Positions 23,170-34,523 of a DNA stretch of 64,000 nucleotides are shown in pieces (position 1 is the stretch's first letter; each line of letters begins with the position of its first letter). The position numbers were made by a program, and so were the translations under genes. Origin of the DNA: Blasia pusilla (Eukaryota; Marchantiophyta; Marchantiopsida; Blasiales); the NCBI GenBank assembly GCA_050084515.1, contig CM114275.1:15314001-15378000 (forward strand). Reading direction: 5' to 3'. The notes beneath the pieces were generated by a model. It saw only the letters and a program-made list of their open reading frames with translations. It had not been told where the DNA came from and ran no database searches.

Positions 23170-23641
23170 GGAAATTACATGGGTTCCTGCAACCTGTCGG
23201 ACTCCGACGGGTCGTCACAGCTCAGGGTCGGATTCTAGCAACAAACTAAATGATGCAACCCATCGGAGTCCAACGGGTTGCATTCAGATTTGCTAATGCC
23301 AGGTGAGCAACTCGTCGGACTCCGACGGGTTGCTGGACTGCACGCTTTTTCGGATGTTTTTTTAAGATTGCAACTCGTCGGACTTCGACGACTTGTATGA
23401 TTGAACATAGATTTAACTAGTTGTTGGCCCAAAGCAAACCGTCGGAGTCCGACGGGTTGCTCGATAGGCCGCCTTGTGGGGTTGTTTTTTTAAGAATGCA
23501 ACTCGTCGGACTCCGACAAGTTGCTCGAGTGACTGCAGGTTTAGAAGGTTTTTGCCCCAAAGCAACCCGTCGGAGTCCGACGGGTTGCTTGCCTCAAAGC
23601 TATTTTTCCCCATATCAACCCGTCGGAGTCCGATCGGTTGA
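23170..23641. repeat. Palindrome array, 8 copies, about 63-65 bp period
   Basis: Eight 27-bp palindromes begin near 23188, 23257, 23307, 23370, 23435, 23498, 23562 and 23616. The copy at 23562-23588 is perfect: arms GCAACCCGTCGG and CCGACGGGTTGC around a 3-base loop. Some copies carry ACTCG in the left arm and CGAGT or CAAGT in the right. The spacers are 36-38 bp and related only loosely. By alignment to T2 this is the intron between the ParB exon and the next exon of the cargo gene. Confidence 0.9.
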
Positions 23642-23663
23642 TTTCGGCCAAAAACAGTTTCGA

Positions 23664-25440
23664 GTTGCCGCATGAAGTTTCCCCATTGTCTCATACGTAC
23701 AGTCCACCAACTCAACCAAGAGCACAACTCTTTGTACTTCCCCTCAATCACATGCTTCCTCCACCACCCATGAAGTTCTTCTGGCATTCCATGGCCTGCT
23801 TCAAGGTTTCTTTGTCCTTGCGTTGGAGTAAGTGACATGCTCTGTCCTCTTATTCTCCTTGATGCAAGATTTGGTGTACCGGGTCACAGACTGTTGCCAA
23901 TGGAAAGCATCCGAACTTTCCCTCTCCGGTTGAAACTCTCCACCCCAGAACACTTCCCGGATAGCAATCCACCCAGGTTGTGCATTGTCCGCCATGAACC
24001 CATAAATTTCCGGAGGTGGCCTTTTTTTTTCCTTCACCACCTCCAGTAAGAGTAACCAAGACGTCTTCAAAGCGCCAACGTCTTACGCCTTTACTTCCTG
24101 CAGACAAATATAGTTTTGAGTCCCTTCTCCACATGGTCATAAACGTGAGCACCCATCGTCAACCATCCGTTCAAAGCCTTTTGTAGCAAATATCAAAGCT
24201 TACCCAGCTCCCGTAAAGATCTTCCCCTTCCCTCATTCGATCTATAAGATCGAGGCCACTCGACGGACCTGTGGTTGACATTTTGAAGACATAGGCCCTG
24301 GATTGTTCACAAATTTGTGATGCCGTTGTGAGCTTGATCACTCCAGGCTTTGAACCCGGAGAGTTTTTGTAGACCTTGGCTACTTTCTTCGCCACATCCT
24401 CCTTGATGTGTCTTTGAATTGCATCGATCACAGGATGAGTGTGGGAGCCAATATGGACTACCAGCCTTGTATACTCTGACGTGGAGCCCAAGTCGTGGAC
24501 AATGAAAAATATGTATGCAGGACACGCTCCAACGCAGAAGGGCGATGCCTGACAATGAGGACATCGATGGCCTCCCGGCGGTATGGTGGCACTGACCTTG
24601 TATGGAGTTTCTGCATTCTTGGGAGGGAATTGCGACGTATTGACTCGCCCGTTGCGCTCTAGATACGGGCATGATGGACTTCTACATTCCAAGGCTCCCA
24701 CGCATTGGCGGCGGGAGACAATCCAAGGATCATCTGGAATTGAAGCACTGGTCCGTTGAAGCCTGCACCATCGATGACAATCGACTTTTGTCCATACCCT
24801 TCAGCGTCCTCCATCCTTCTTTTGAGCAGGAGCGGCAAGTGGAGGCAACTCAAAAATGCAATTACCATAAATGACGTGGGTGGCTAAATGCCGACAAGAA
24901 TGTGCTTGAACATTTTCAAGGCCGAGGCAAAGCAAACTATTGCCGGATACTCGCAAGAGGCAGTAGGCGGACAAAGGGCCCTATTGGTGTCCCAGATCCA
25001 GTGAGGTTGATAACATCCGGAATCTCTTCGGGAAGAACAACATTGTTCTGGCGTGCAAAGTTGGAGTCGGCCGGATCTGCAGAGCTTGGAGTTGCAAACG
25101 AGAGCTCGGAGCACTAGGAAATTCTAGACCGTCTACTTGGGAAAGACAAATTCGAGGGGCGGGCCAGTAAACTCTGTATTGACCATTTGGTAGAGGTAGG
25201 AGATTCCATACTTTACGGTCCGAGGTCCTTTGGGTGGACCGTCTCACCTATTATGTCTTACATGGTCCACCTAACATCTTTGGATACAAAGATGGTTCCA
25301 ATTAAAGAAGAAATCGAAGCAGATGAAAATTTTCATCCACTACTATGAAAGACTCACGAGCTTGGGGTCGAATGATTTCCGATTGAGGAAGGACCGCCAT
25401 GGATGAGGCGCCACAAGTGAGCTTAACATAATTATCCATT
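23664..25440 (-). pseudogene. MULE-like transposase (T1 copy)
   Basis: Minus strand; matches T2 40690-42705. Legible parts: FKMSTTGPSSGLDLIDRM, SWVSFDICY, FMADNAQPGWIAIREVFWGG, DAFHWQQSVTRYTKSCIKEN and KYKELCSWLSWWTVRMRQWG. The W of VFWGG shows that the stop at the same place in T2 is a mutation. About 230 bp present in T2 (41842-42073) are deleted, joining SQICEQ to SRAYVFKM. The N-terminal zinc-binding piece (LECRSPSCPYLERNGRVN) is intact. This copy cannot encode a full enzyme. Confidence 0.65.
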
Positions 25441-25660
25441 CTAAGAAGATTCCAACGGGAGGAGACTGAGAATGAGAATGAGAATGAGAATATTTAATTT
25501 ATAGTGAATAGGAAACAGATACTCCTGACAGATTTTTACTGTAACACATTCAATTTTGTTGCAATATGTTACCGGATTTGGGAAGCAGAGGGTTGCGCAT
25601 CACACTTGGAACCCGTCGAAGTCCTGGTAGCTCAGAAATTAACCGAAGCTAGCTGAAGCC

Positions 25661-26208
25661 TGCAACCCGTCGGCATCGGACGGGTTTACTAAACATTCTT
25701 CTTCTAAACATTGTCGAAGCGAGCAACCCGTCGCTCTCCGACGAGTTGCTCAGATACCGATCCTTCTTGCCCGAAGATGCCGGAGGCGTGCAAACTGTCT
25801 GTTCCCGACGAGTTCCACGGGTGCCTCGCCTTTTAGCCCAAAGACGGCGAGGCGTGCAACCCGTCGCCCTCCAACGGGTTGCGCAAGGGCCTCGCCTTGT
25901 GGTGCAGCCAGCCAGACTCCGACAACTTGCACGCGAAGCCCTCATTCCTAACCCTTGATGAGGGAAGCGTGCAACCCAACGGTCTCCGACGGATTGCCCA
26001 AGATACGTCCCGTTCCCGACCCAAACACGGCGGAGGCGCGCAACATGTCGGGCTCCGACGGGTTGCGCGGGTTGTTCGCATTGTTTTCCGAAGACGACAG
26101 AGGCGCTCAACCCGTCGGTCTCCGACGGGTTGCTCGCGCACGTGGCGACGTACCCAGGATGGCGGAGGCGCGCAACATGTCAGTCTCCGACGGGTTGCGC
26201 GGCCCACG
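25661..26208. repeat. Palindrome array between divergent genes (T1)
   Basis: About nine copies of the GCAACCCGTCGG / CCGACGGGTTGC palindrome family, roughly 60-65 bp apart, many with GGTCTCCGAC or GAGACCGAC centres. Corresponds in reverse to T2 39921-40482, the gap between the divergently transcribed transposase and cargo genes. Several copies are damaged in one arm. Confidence 0.85.
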
Positions 26209-26239
26209 AGACATCTGAGTTGGCTTCCAAGGTCCGGAC

Positions 26240-26990
26240 AGCCAAAGACAAATCCACAGCGGGTCTCAAAGGCAAGGCAAGGTGAGGGAAAAATTCAGAG
26301 GCCGAGTCTTCCCAAAGAGAGGCTGAAGATTCAAGGCCAGAGGCGGAACCGTCCGGACGAGCGGGGAGAGAGGGTCGGACCAGGTCCTCGGCGAAAAAAA
26401 TGCCACTAGAATCCGAGGTCATAGAAACCCCGACAAGCCGTCCCCAGGCTAGGGAGAAGCGGAAGCGAGAGGTGCTCGGGTTGTCCCAAGGAGAATACAA
26501 CCCATCGTCCTTGGGAAGACACAGACAAACAACGACCCGGACAAGCGTCCTCCTTCAGTTCACTCCTTTACTGGATGAGCTTCAGAGCTTCAGTTCTCAA
26601 GCGTCGACACCAGCCATCGAAAAATTGACAACGCTGGGACGGAAGCTCCAACGAAACGGGCACAACGGTGAATGGAGTGGTCGAAGAGGTTGTGGTGGAT
26701 CTCTTGATCGCCGATCTGCCCTCGGGGTTGCGACTTTGGGGCGAGAATCCGTCGGACGAGGTACTTGAGTGGAATGTGCCGCTCACTTCTGACCCGATTG
26801 CACTTTTGTTCTCCTTTGCGCACGCCTATCCGAGTGATGAGGTCGCTTCTTGGTGTTGATTGGAGGGAGCGAGGACGAGCTCTTCAACCTCCAGTGCGTC
26901 AAGAGGTCGCTAAAGTGGAGGACGGCACAATCGTGGATCATAAAAAATGAGTACCCACTCCGATCCGCGACAAATCAAATTCGGGTAAGG
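26240..26990 (+). pseudogene. Methyltransferase motif IV exon (T1 right half)
   Basis: Plus strand. It reads SSQASTPAIEKLTTLGRKLQ, VVVDLLIADLPSGLRLWGEN, then EVLEWNVPL-S-D-IALLFSFAHA and SWIIKNEYPLRSAT. DLLIADLPSG lies where N4/N6 methyltransferases have motif IV (D/N-P-P-Y/F); here it is DLPS. The exon ends at a good splice donor (CGG|GTAAGG near 26994). The upstream parts of the gene (ParB and middle exons) are deleted in this half: the palindromes of the intergenic array abut it. Confidence 0.6.
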
Positions 26991-27069
26991 CTCAATTCCT
27001 GTACAATAATTTCAATTATCTTATAATGATGTGTAGAATGAGAGTTAATCTGGGTTTTTTTTTCCGTGA

Positions 27070-27563
27070 GCAACCCGTCGGAAGGCGACGGGTTGCTGGC
27101 TTAGAGCAGCCCATGCTTGGCTGAGAGCAACCCGTCGGAAGGCGACGGGTTGCTGGCTTAGAGCAGCCCATGCTTGGGTGAGAGCAACCCGTCGGAAGGC
27201 GACGGGTTGCTGGCTTAGAGCAGCCCATGCTTGGCTGAGAGCAACCCGTCGGTTTCCGACAGGTTGCATCTTTCCCACATACACAGGGAAAACCGCGGTG
27301 TACCTGCAACCCGTCGGAACCCGACGGGTTGCAGTTGCTTTTGTGTTTTCCCAGTTGATTTTGGTTTTTTGATGCAACCCGTATGATAGCGACGGGTTGC
27401 TCTCAGGCAAGCATGGGCTGCTCTAGGCCAGCAACCCGTCGCCTTCCGACGAGTTGCATCCAAAAACCAAAATCAACTGGGAAAACCCAAAAGCAACTAC
27501 AACCCGTCGGGTTCCGACGGGTTGGTCCGGGACAAAACAACCCGTCGGACTCGGCGGAGTTGA
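27070..27563. repeat. Intronic palindrome array with exact 57-bp tandem units
   Basis: Palindromes start at 27070, 27127, 27184 and 27241, exactly 57 bp apart with near-identical spacers (TGGCTTAGAGCAGCCCATGC...). Further copies start at 27306, 27374, 27431, about 27498 and about 27537. The array fills the intron between the motif IV exon and the motif I exon of the methyltransferase. A CTTCTTTAG acceptor-like site follows at about 27609. Confidence 0.9.
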
Positions 27564-27608
27564 TCCAAAGTCGATTATTGAAAATGTTCTCAAAGCGACT
27601 TCTTTAGT

Positions 27609-28140
27609 TTTCGACATTTTTCCAACGTCTTTGATTTACAAATGGACCACTCCTACGTCTACTGCTTTGTTCGGCCCGAGCACAATTTCCACGTGTTCAA
27701 GATCCAAGATCCTGTGGATCCATGCTCAGATGGGTACAGCTTAGATAGTTTGTACAATTCCCCCCCGGGAATTTACATGCAAGATAGTACCCCACTTCTG
27801 GGAGGAAGGGAAAAGTCGCTAGCCCTAATGCAAATGCTCATCGAGCTCTGCTCAAGGCCAGGTGACTTGGTGTTCGACTTAGTGGGACTTTCAGGGGCAA
27901 GTATCAAAGGCGCCTGGCAGAGTGGCAAGAACATTCTCTTGCCTCGAGGAAGGCAGCGTTTGACCTTTGCAAGGAGGCAAAGGCGAATCTGAAAGGCTCG
28001 TTGGGGCGTACAACTCTCCTGAAGCCGAGAGCTCCGGTTCGAGCCACCCTTGGTAGTGACTCCATCGTCACTTCCAACGATTCCCAAAATCGGAGGGCAA
28101 GGCGAAAGTGATTTTGCAAGAGCTCTCGGACGATGACGAG
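27609..28140 (+). pseudogene. Beta-class methyltransferase motif I exon (T1 right half)
   Basis: The best-preserved of the four copies. It reads MDHSYVYCFVRPEHNFHVFK, DPVDPCSDGYSLDSLYNSPP, then LIELCSRPGDLVFDLVGLSG with the motif I Asp near 27876, then ASIKGAWQSGKNILLPRG. The pattern L-x-x-x-x-PGD-x-V-x-D-x-x-x-x-SG-x-(S/T) ... (G/S)R/KNI is that of the C-terminal half of the N4/N6 methyltransferase family, which places motif I after motif IV (beta order). The T2 copy shows the continuation NILCLEGRQELFDICKEA. The frame breaks near 27950. Confidence 0.65.
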
Positions 28141-29946
28141 TGAGTTCAAAGAACTCAACGACCGGCTTATTTGCGGCGTTTGGAGTAGGGAGTTTTTTTG
28201 ATAATGAGGCAAAAGATTTCGAGAATAGATCAAATGTCGATTCCGAGCTTTTTGGATGATATAAAGCGTAAGATTTTTTCGATCGATGGTGCTTGTAAAT
28301 GTTTTTGATCATTTTTCTTTTCAAATGTGATCGTCTATGTACTCCACGGACTTCTACTTTGCAACCCGTTGGATTTCTCCTACTTGCAACTTTCACTTTA
28401 TGACCATCGCAACCCGTCGGATTTCTCCTCCTTGCAACTTTTCGCTTTTTGACCATCGCACCCTTTTACCACCTCGGGCAACCTGTCGATTCGACAAGTT
28501 GCCTGATTGACCCTTTCCTGTTGGTCCAACTTAAGAGGCAGTCTGGCGGGCTTCTTCCCTTGGCACCTTCCCCTCAACTCGTAAAGGCAGTCGTAGGCTT
28601 CTTTTCTTCTCTCAGACGTGTTGGATTCCTTCTACCTGTGCGGTTGCCATAATGGTATTACGGGGGGCGGGCAGATATTGATCTTTGGATGGGTGTCACA
28701 TTGCAGAGCGTACAAGGTATCTTCTTTGAGGAGGCGGTGGGACTAGGCGGGTTACATAGGACCGTTATGGTGTACCTAGGGGGGGGCCAAGGCTCTCGAA
28801 TTCGCCAACATTTTCGATCCCCGTCTACTATCGGCCAGAGGAGCCACTTGAATCCCAGGACATTCCTTTGGTACTGTCACCGAGGAGAGTTAGGAGTAAA
28901 TTTTTAGATGACGAGGCTGAAGAAATCATAGACTAGGTGAAATGTACATTTCCGAGGTTCCTTCGGAGGTAATAAAGGACGAGATTTTTTCAACCCATAA
29001 TGGTGTTTGTAAAAGTTTGCTGGAATATGTTTTTGGACTTGTGGATTGTGTTCTTTTAGCTACTCAGAATTACAATTCTGCAACCCGTATGATTCCGACT
29101 TTTTGCTTTTGTCCCAGTGCAAATTTTTAACCATTTCCAGGCAACCTTTCGGATTCCGAGAGGTTGAGTGCTTGAGTGATCCGACTCTATCCCGGTGAGA
29201 CCAACTTCTGGCGCATTGTGGCGGGCTTCTTGACTTTTGGCTCGTTCCCCTTCATTCGTCCAACCTGTTGTAGGCTTCTTTTCTTGTCTAAGATGTGCAG
29301 GATTCCTACTACTTGTCGGATTGCCATTTCGGATTCCCAACCCGTTAGATCGTCGTGGGTGCAGGGTGGAAGAAAATCACTTCTGAAAATCTTTCCTTTC
29401 TTATGGTGAGCTTTCTTACGGGTTGGGAGGGGTGCAGCTTCTCGGTTTCTCAGCCTAAGGATCTGATTTGTTCATATTTCAGAAAGTTGGTCTTGAGCAG
29501 ACACCATTCTTAACCGACAAAAAGTTGGTTATGGGGCAATTCAGGGGAGGCCATGATGCAGGCAACAATCCCTACAAAAAGAGAGGTACCCATCCGGGTG
29601 GTCCTCCAACAAAAATACCAAGGGCACTACTTTTTGTTGACTGAGACACGCAATGTGAAGAAACTTAGGCTCACATGGAGAGTGATGGAAAAATGTTTGT
29701 AGTGGTCTTATGATGTCTACTTGTTTTTCGCCCCCTGGAAAAAGGAGGTGTCTTTAGGCCCGAATGTGGACCACTACCTACTCTCTTCTAAAGATTTCAT
29801 GAATTTGAAAGCAAACAAAAATTTCAAATATGTCAAAAAGTTTTGAAGAGAGGAGGCGGATTTGGCCCTTTTTTTTTAAGAGAGACTCTCCTCTCTTCCT
29901 CTCTTCCTCTCCTCTCTTACTCTCTCCTGCCAGAAAACCAGCCCCC
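28141..29946. other. End-B arm of T1 (right terminus)
   Basis: Noncoding, reverse complement of T2 32754-34500. It holds scattered single palindromes or half-palindromes (GCAACCCGTCGGATTTCTCC-type at 28363 and 28409). The terminal 90 bp is a pyrimidine-rich stretch ending CTCTTACTCTCTCCTGCCAG and CCAGCCCCC at 29946. I see no gene here. Confidence 0.65.
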
Positions 29947-30173
29947 GAAACTTTGATGACCAAGTATGAAGGAGAGTCCCTAGATTCAAATGTCGATGAG
30001 GAGGCGATGGGTGGCCGAGATATTCACGAGGATAGAGTAGTCTTGGAGCACTTGCATATTGGTATCATTGCAAGTATAATTGGTGTTAGAGAGTGGGATT
30101 GGATCCTACAACGAGCCAAACGGTTTTGGTGGAAGTGGACACATGTGTTGCAAGTTTGGGAGGATGGTAGAGT
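29947..30173 (+). pseudogene. Second gypsy copy: RNase H-integrase linker
   Basis: The gypsy interrupted at 13011 resumes here, matching 9462-9685: ESLDSNVDEEAMGGRDIHED and VVLEHLHIGIIASIIG, then VWEDGRV. It stops at 30173, where the next insertion begins. Confidence 0.7.
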
Positions 30174-31872
30174 TGTGATAACCCACTCTTTTGAACATTT
30201 TGTAGTTGGGATATTTGTTGTACAAAATAGGTAAAAGTCTTTATGAAGGAAGATTGAAGATTAAAGATTCCGTAAAAGATTGTAAATATGAATAGAGGAA
30301 GAGAAATAGTTGGAAGAGTACTTGATAAGGCTAGTCACTAAAACTCCATTGAGAAGACAAGGAGATTGGAAGATCAAGGAATTATCTTGGAGGAGTGAGA
30401 ACTATTGTAAGCGGAGGAGAGAGAAGGGACATGGAAGAAGTAGGAGAGGCAAGAGTACTTCTCGACGAAGACCGCAATGTGGAAAGATGGTAAAGACTAT
30501 TAAACGAAGACATGTAAAGGACTTCTTCTCTGTAGCAGAGGATCCAAGGGAGTCTTCGTGTGAAGACTGTGAATAAAGAACGAAGAACGAAGACCAAAGA
30601 GAGAAGAGAGAAGACTAAGAAATCCAAGAAGCATAGGGAAGAAGAAGAGGAAATCAAAGAGCCTTCACAAAGTAGAAAGGTGTATGAAGAATAGGAATAG
30701 AAAGAGAAATAATATTGTGAAGAAAGCGGATTGAAAGAAGGGACATGGAAGAACTAGGAGAGGCACGAGTACTTCTCGACGAAGACCGCAATGTGGAAAG
30801 ATGGTAAAGACTATTAAACAAAGACCTGTAAAGGACTTCTTCTCTGTAGCAGAGGATCCAAGGGAGTCTTCGTGTGAAGACTGTGAATAAAGAACGAAGA
30901 ACGAAGACCAAAGAGCGAAGACTAAGAAATCCAAGAAGCATAGGGAAGAAGAGAGAAAGAAAGAGAAATAATATTTTGAAGAAAGCGGATTGAAAGAAAG
31001 TTGCAAGGAGGACTCTTCGCGGCGGCAAAAGGGCTGGATAAGAGTCTTTGCGAAGATAGAATCGCACAGATAGAACTGCGACGACTGTAAATAGATAGAA
31101 CTGCAACGACTATAAATAATGAACCGTCACGACAATTTCGGAAGGAGGAAATGAAAGGGCGCGAGGGTTCATAAGGAAGCGGAAGAGACACCAACCAAAC
31201 TAAAGGAAGTGAAGGGTTGGAGGATCTGAATCGTGGGATTGACAGTTACAATTTAGAAGGAAGTAGGAAGGTCAATCACAAATTGTAAGAAACTATTTAA
31301 AGAGTAGAGCAGAAAAGTATCTTGAGTTTCCTAGTACTTTTGGTGGATTGTGAGGAGGTCTTTAGGGGATGATCCAAGCCGAATAGTCTTGTACCCTTGG
31401 AAGCTTGTATACTTTCTAGTTCTTTCCACTCTTTGATGCAATAGAAGTGTCTTCTCTCATGCTTTCTGATGTGCGGAGTTGAATGTAAACCTTATTGGGC
31501 TACGGTATGGATGAGAGGATAATCAGGAAGAGCGTAGGAAAGCTTTTAGATAGTGAGTAACCTGCCATGACAGATTCAGTTATGAAAGGAGGGGGAGCCG
31601 CTACCTTCTTGAGGTCTCTTTGAGGTCTTCATTGGAACTTTGTTATCCAAGATTTGCAAGAGTCTTTATATGCACTTGAGAAGAGTCTTTTCCAAGAGGG
31701 AGGAAAAATACTTTGTTCTTTTGTTCTAGTGAAGACTTAGTGAAAAAGGAGTTATTCTTCATATTTCTTATAAAACCTTTCTTTACTCAGGAAATAGTGA
31801 TCTGTTGGGCACGAACTTAATACTTGGTGATTAAAAGAGCACATTTTTCCTTGAGTTGTGCATTATAAGAGT
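30169..31872 (+). mobile_element. Solo LTR, 1694 bp, with 5-bp TSD AGAGT
   Basis: The LTR is 30174-31867, starting TGTGATAACCCAC and ending GTGCATTATA (family end CATTACA, so the terminal CA is mutated). AGAGT flanks both sides (30169-30173 and 31868-31872), inside the integrase of the second gypsy copy. The sequence AGTAACCTGCC...TTCTTGAGGTCTCTTTGAGG near 31555-31628 matches the LTRs at 52635-53837 and 58068-59729 read on the opposite strand. There is no coding content. Confidence 0.85.
30424..30926. repeat. Direct repeat of about 190 bp inside the solo LTR
   Basis: 30424-30616 and 30738-30926 are direct copies (GAAGGGACATGGAAGAA, TTCTCGACGAAGACCGCAAT, GAGGATCCAAGGGAGTCTTC). The sequence is very purine-rich. 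The long open frames on the opposite strand here are low-complexity Ser/Leu/Phe-rich translations and not genes. Confidence 0.8.
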
Positions 31873-32753
31873 ACCTGTAGTGCCTCATCCTTTGTAGAGA
31901 CCACGTTTGTTGCAACATGCCCCCGAGGAGTTGGGTCATTTTGGGGTGAAGCGGACGTACAACTTGCTCCTGATACAATAGTAGTGGCGAGGCATGCAGA
32001 TTGATGTTCAACAGTTTGTTGCCATATGCATTGTGTGTGATCGAGGCTGGGCAACATTTAATACTCTCACTCCATATTTGCATCCACTTTTGATCATGGG
32101 TTTAGGTTATAGATGGAGTTTGGATTTTGCACGACCTTTATCTTTGACGGAGCGCCATAGTCGTTATGTGTTGGTAATGGTTGAGCACTTCTTGAAGTGG
32201 AAAGAGTTGGTTGTATTGTCTGACAAACCAAGTGAGGGAGTAGCGTATGCCTTCCTAGATAGAGTGCTAAGTCATTATGGCACATTTGTTGAAATATTGG
32301 CATACTAGGATATCGAGTTTCGTGGGGACTTTCAAGCCTTGTGTGATCAAGCGCTAATCAACCACTCTACCACTTCGCGAGATCGTCTTGAGGTGGATGG
32401 ACTTGCATAGAGGGTTGTGCAGAAGATGAAGAGACGTTTACATAAGTATGGCTTGCAAAGAGGTCACCTAGGAGATTTGGACCTCTAGTTGCCGTGATTA
32501 AGGATGGGATACAGATTCAGCAGACAGACATCCTTTGCGTCTTTCTCACTGTGTTTGTTGGTTTATTGTCGAGAGCCAGACTTACCTATGGCCATTTTTT
32601 CATATGCTCGTGAGGTGTTGCACCTCAATAATCCTGATGTGTGGATGCAAGCATGTTCTCAGAGGATCAAGTTTTTTTGGAGAGTGATGCCCCTGGCATT
32701 TGAGAACTTGGCGATTGCGTAGCATTGGGATAGGTTGAGATATATGACTATTA
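31868..32753 (+). pseudogene. Second gypsy copy: integrase
   Basis: Matches 9690-10565. It reads EELGHFGVKRTYNLL, YRWSLDFARPLSLTERHSRY then VLVMVEHFLKWKELV, FLDRVLSHYGTFVEILAY, and NPDVWMQACSQRIKFF. The second catalytic Asp is gone (AYQD region, with a TAG) and the third acidic position is again a stop (CA TAG AGG). It is cut at 32753 by transposon T2 and resumes at 54253. Confidence 0.75.
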
Positions 32754-32870
32754 GGGGGTTGGTATTCTGGCAGGAGAGAGTAAGAGAGGACAGGAAGAGA
32801 GGAAGAGAGGAGAGTCTCTCTTCAAAAAAAAGGGCCAAATCCGCCTCCTCTCTTCAAAACTTTTGACATA
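32754..32870 (+). repeat. Transposon end B (T2 left terminus)
   Basis: GGGGGTTGGTATTCTGGCAG followed by GAGAGAGTAAGAGAGG and a CTCTCTTC...GGGCCAAATCCGCC block. Its reverse complement is the right end of T1 (29860-29946), and a truncated form is at about 14425-14525 inside T1. Confidence 0.8.
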
Positions 32871-34510
32871 TTTGAAATTTTTGTTTGCTTTAAAATTCAG
32901 GAAATCTTTAGAAGAGAGTATTTAGTGGTCCACATTTGGCCCTAAAAAAACCTCCTCTTTCCTGGGGGCGAGAAAAAAGGAGACATCATAAGACCACCCT
33001 AAACATTTTTCCATCACTCTCCATGTAAGCCTAAGTTTCTTAACATTCCCTGTCTCGGTCAACAAAAATCAGTGCCCTTGGTATTTTTGTTGGAGGACCA
33101 CCCGGATGCCAACCTCTCTTTTTGCAGGGATTGTTGCCTGCATCATGGCCTCCCCTAAATTGCCCCATAACGAACTTTCTGTTGGTTATGAATGGTGTCT
33201 GCTCAAGACCAACTTTCTGAAATATGAACAAATCAGATCCTTAGGCTGAGAAACCGAGAAGCTGCACCCCTCCCAACCCGTAAGAAAGCTCACCATAAGA
33301 AAGGAAAGATTTTCAGAAGTGATTTTCTTCCACCCTGCACCCACGACGATCTAACGGGTTGGGAATCCGAAATGGCAATCCGACAGGTAGTAGGAATCCT
33401 CCACATCTTAGACAAGAAAAGAAGCCTACGACTGGTTGGACGAATGAAGGGGAACGAGCCAAAAGTCAAGAAGCCCGCCACAATGTGTCAGAAGTTGGTC
33501 TCACCGGGATAGAGTCTGATCACTCAAGCAGTCAACCTGTCGGAATCCGACAGGTTTCCTGGAAATGGTTAAAAAGTTGCAGTGGGCAAAAAGCAAAAAG
33601 TTGCAACCCGTCGGAATCATACGGGTTGCAGAATTGTAATTCTGAGTAGCTAAAAGAACACAATCCACAAGTCCAAAAACATATTCCAGCAAACTTTTAC
33701 AAACACCATTATGGATTGAAAAAATCTCGTCCTTTATTACTCTCGAAGGAACCTCGAAATGTACATTTCACCTAGTCTATGATTTCTTCACCTCGTCATC
33801 TACAAATTTACTCCTAACTCTCCTCGGTGTGAGTACCAAAGGAATGTCTGGGATACAAGTGGCTCCTCGGCCGATTGTAGACGGGGATCGAAAATATTGG
33901 GTCGAGAGCCTTGGCCCCCCTAGGTACACCATAACAGTCCCATGTAACTTTGTCTCGAGTCCCCTTGCCTTCCTCGGCAATATACCTTGTACGCTCGCAA
34001 TGTGACACCCATCCAAGATCAATATACGCTCCGGCCCCGGGTAATACCATTATGGCAATCGTGACAGGTAGTAGGAATCCAACACGTCGAGAGAAGAAAA
34101 AAATACGCTGCCTTTACGAGTTGAGGGAAGGTGCCAAGGGAAGAAGCCCGCCAGACTGCCTCTTAAGTTGGACCAATAGGGAAAGAGTCCGATCAGGCAA
34201 CCTTTCGGAATCAGACAGGTTGCCTGGAAGTGGTAAAAAGGGTGCACTGGTCAAAAAGTGAAAAGTTGCAAGCAGGAGAAATCCGACGGGTTGCAAAATA
34301 GAAGTCCGCGGAGTACATAGACGATCACATTCGAAAAGACAAAAAATTATCAGCAAACTTTTACAAGTACCACCATCGTTCGAAAAAATCTCTTGCTTTA
34401 TATTATTCGAAAAAAAGGTCGGAACTGTACATTTGATCTATTCTGTGAAATCTGTTGCCTCATCATCAAAAAACTCCCTACTCCAAACGTTGCAGTCAAG
34501 CTGGGTCGTT
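32871..34510. other. Noncoding arm of T2
   Basis: No gene. Holds three isolated palindromes or half-palindromes near 33535-33560, 33601-33630 and 34195-34222 (CAACC(C/T)GTCGGAATC...). The rest is unique, AT-moderate sequence shared with both end-B arms of T1. It lies downstream of the cargo gene and may be its 3' untranslated region plus terminal repeat. Confidence 0.5.
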
Positions 34511-34523
34511 GAGTTCTTTGAAC

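Larger units (their letters stand above)
13003..29955. mobile_element. MULE-like transposon T1, chimeric copy, 9-bp TSD
   Basis: The element spans 13012-29946 and is flanked by GAAACTTTG at 13003-13011 and 29947-29955. The gypsy sequence joins smoothly across it. The left end (GAGGTGCGGTAAGAGG) matches the right end of T2. The right end, read inward, is GGGGGCTGGTTTTCTGGCAG and matches the left end of T2. Inside, 13012-14350 is end A with transposase 3' sequence. 14430-23664 is an end-B half in T2 orientation. 23664-29946 is an end-B half in the opposite orientation. T1 is thus a head-to-head chimera with two end-B arms of about 2.5 kb (14430-16880 and 27600-29946) in inverted orientation. 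A 9-bp TSD fits Mutator-type elements. Confidence 0.75.

Noticed and set aside
25649-26409. Long open frames in all directions across the palindrome array (up to 176 codons, Arg-rich)
   Set aside because: They arise because the GC-rich palindromes lack stop codons on both strands; the translations are repeats of the RRSPTGCS / QPVGxRRVAR kind and follow the repeat period.
30382-31194. Several minus-strand open frames of 90-150 codons rich in Ser, Leu and Phe
   Set aside because: They are translations of a purine-rich duplicated LTR sequence; low complexity, mutually overlapping, no domain.
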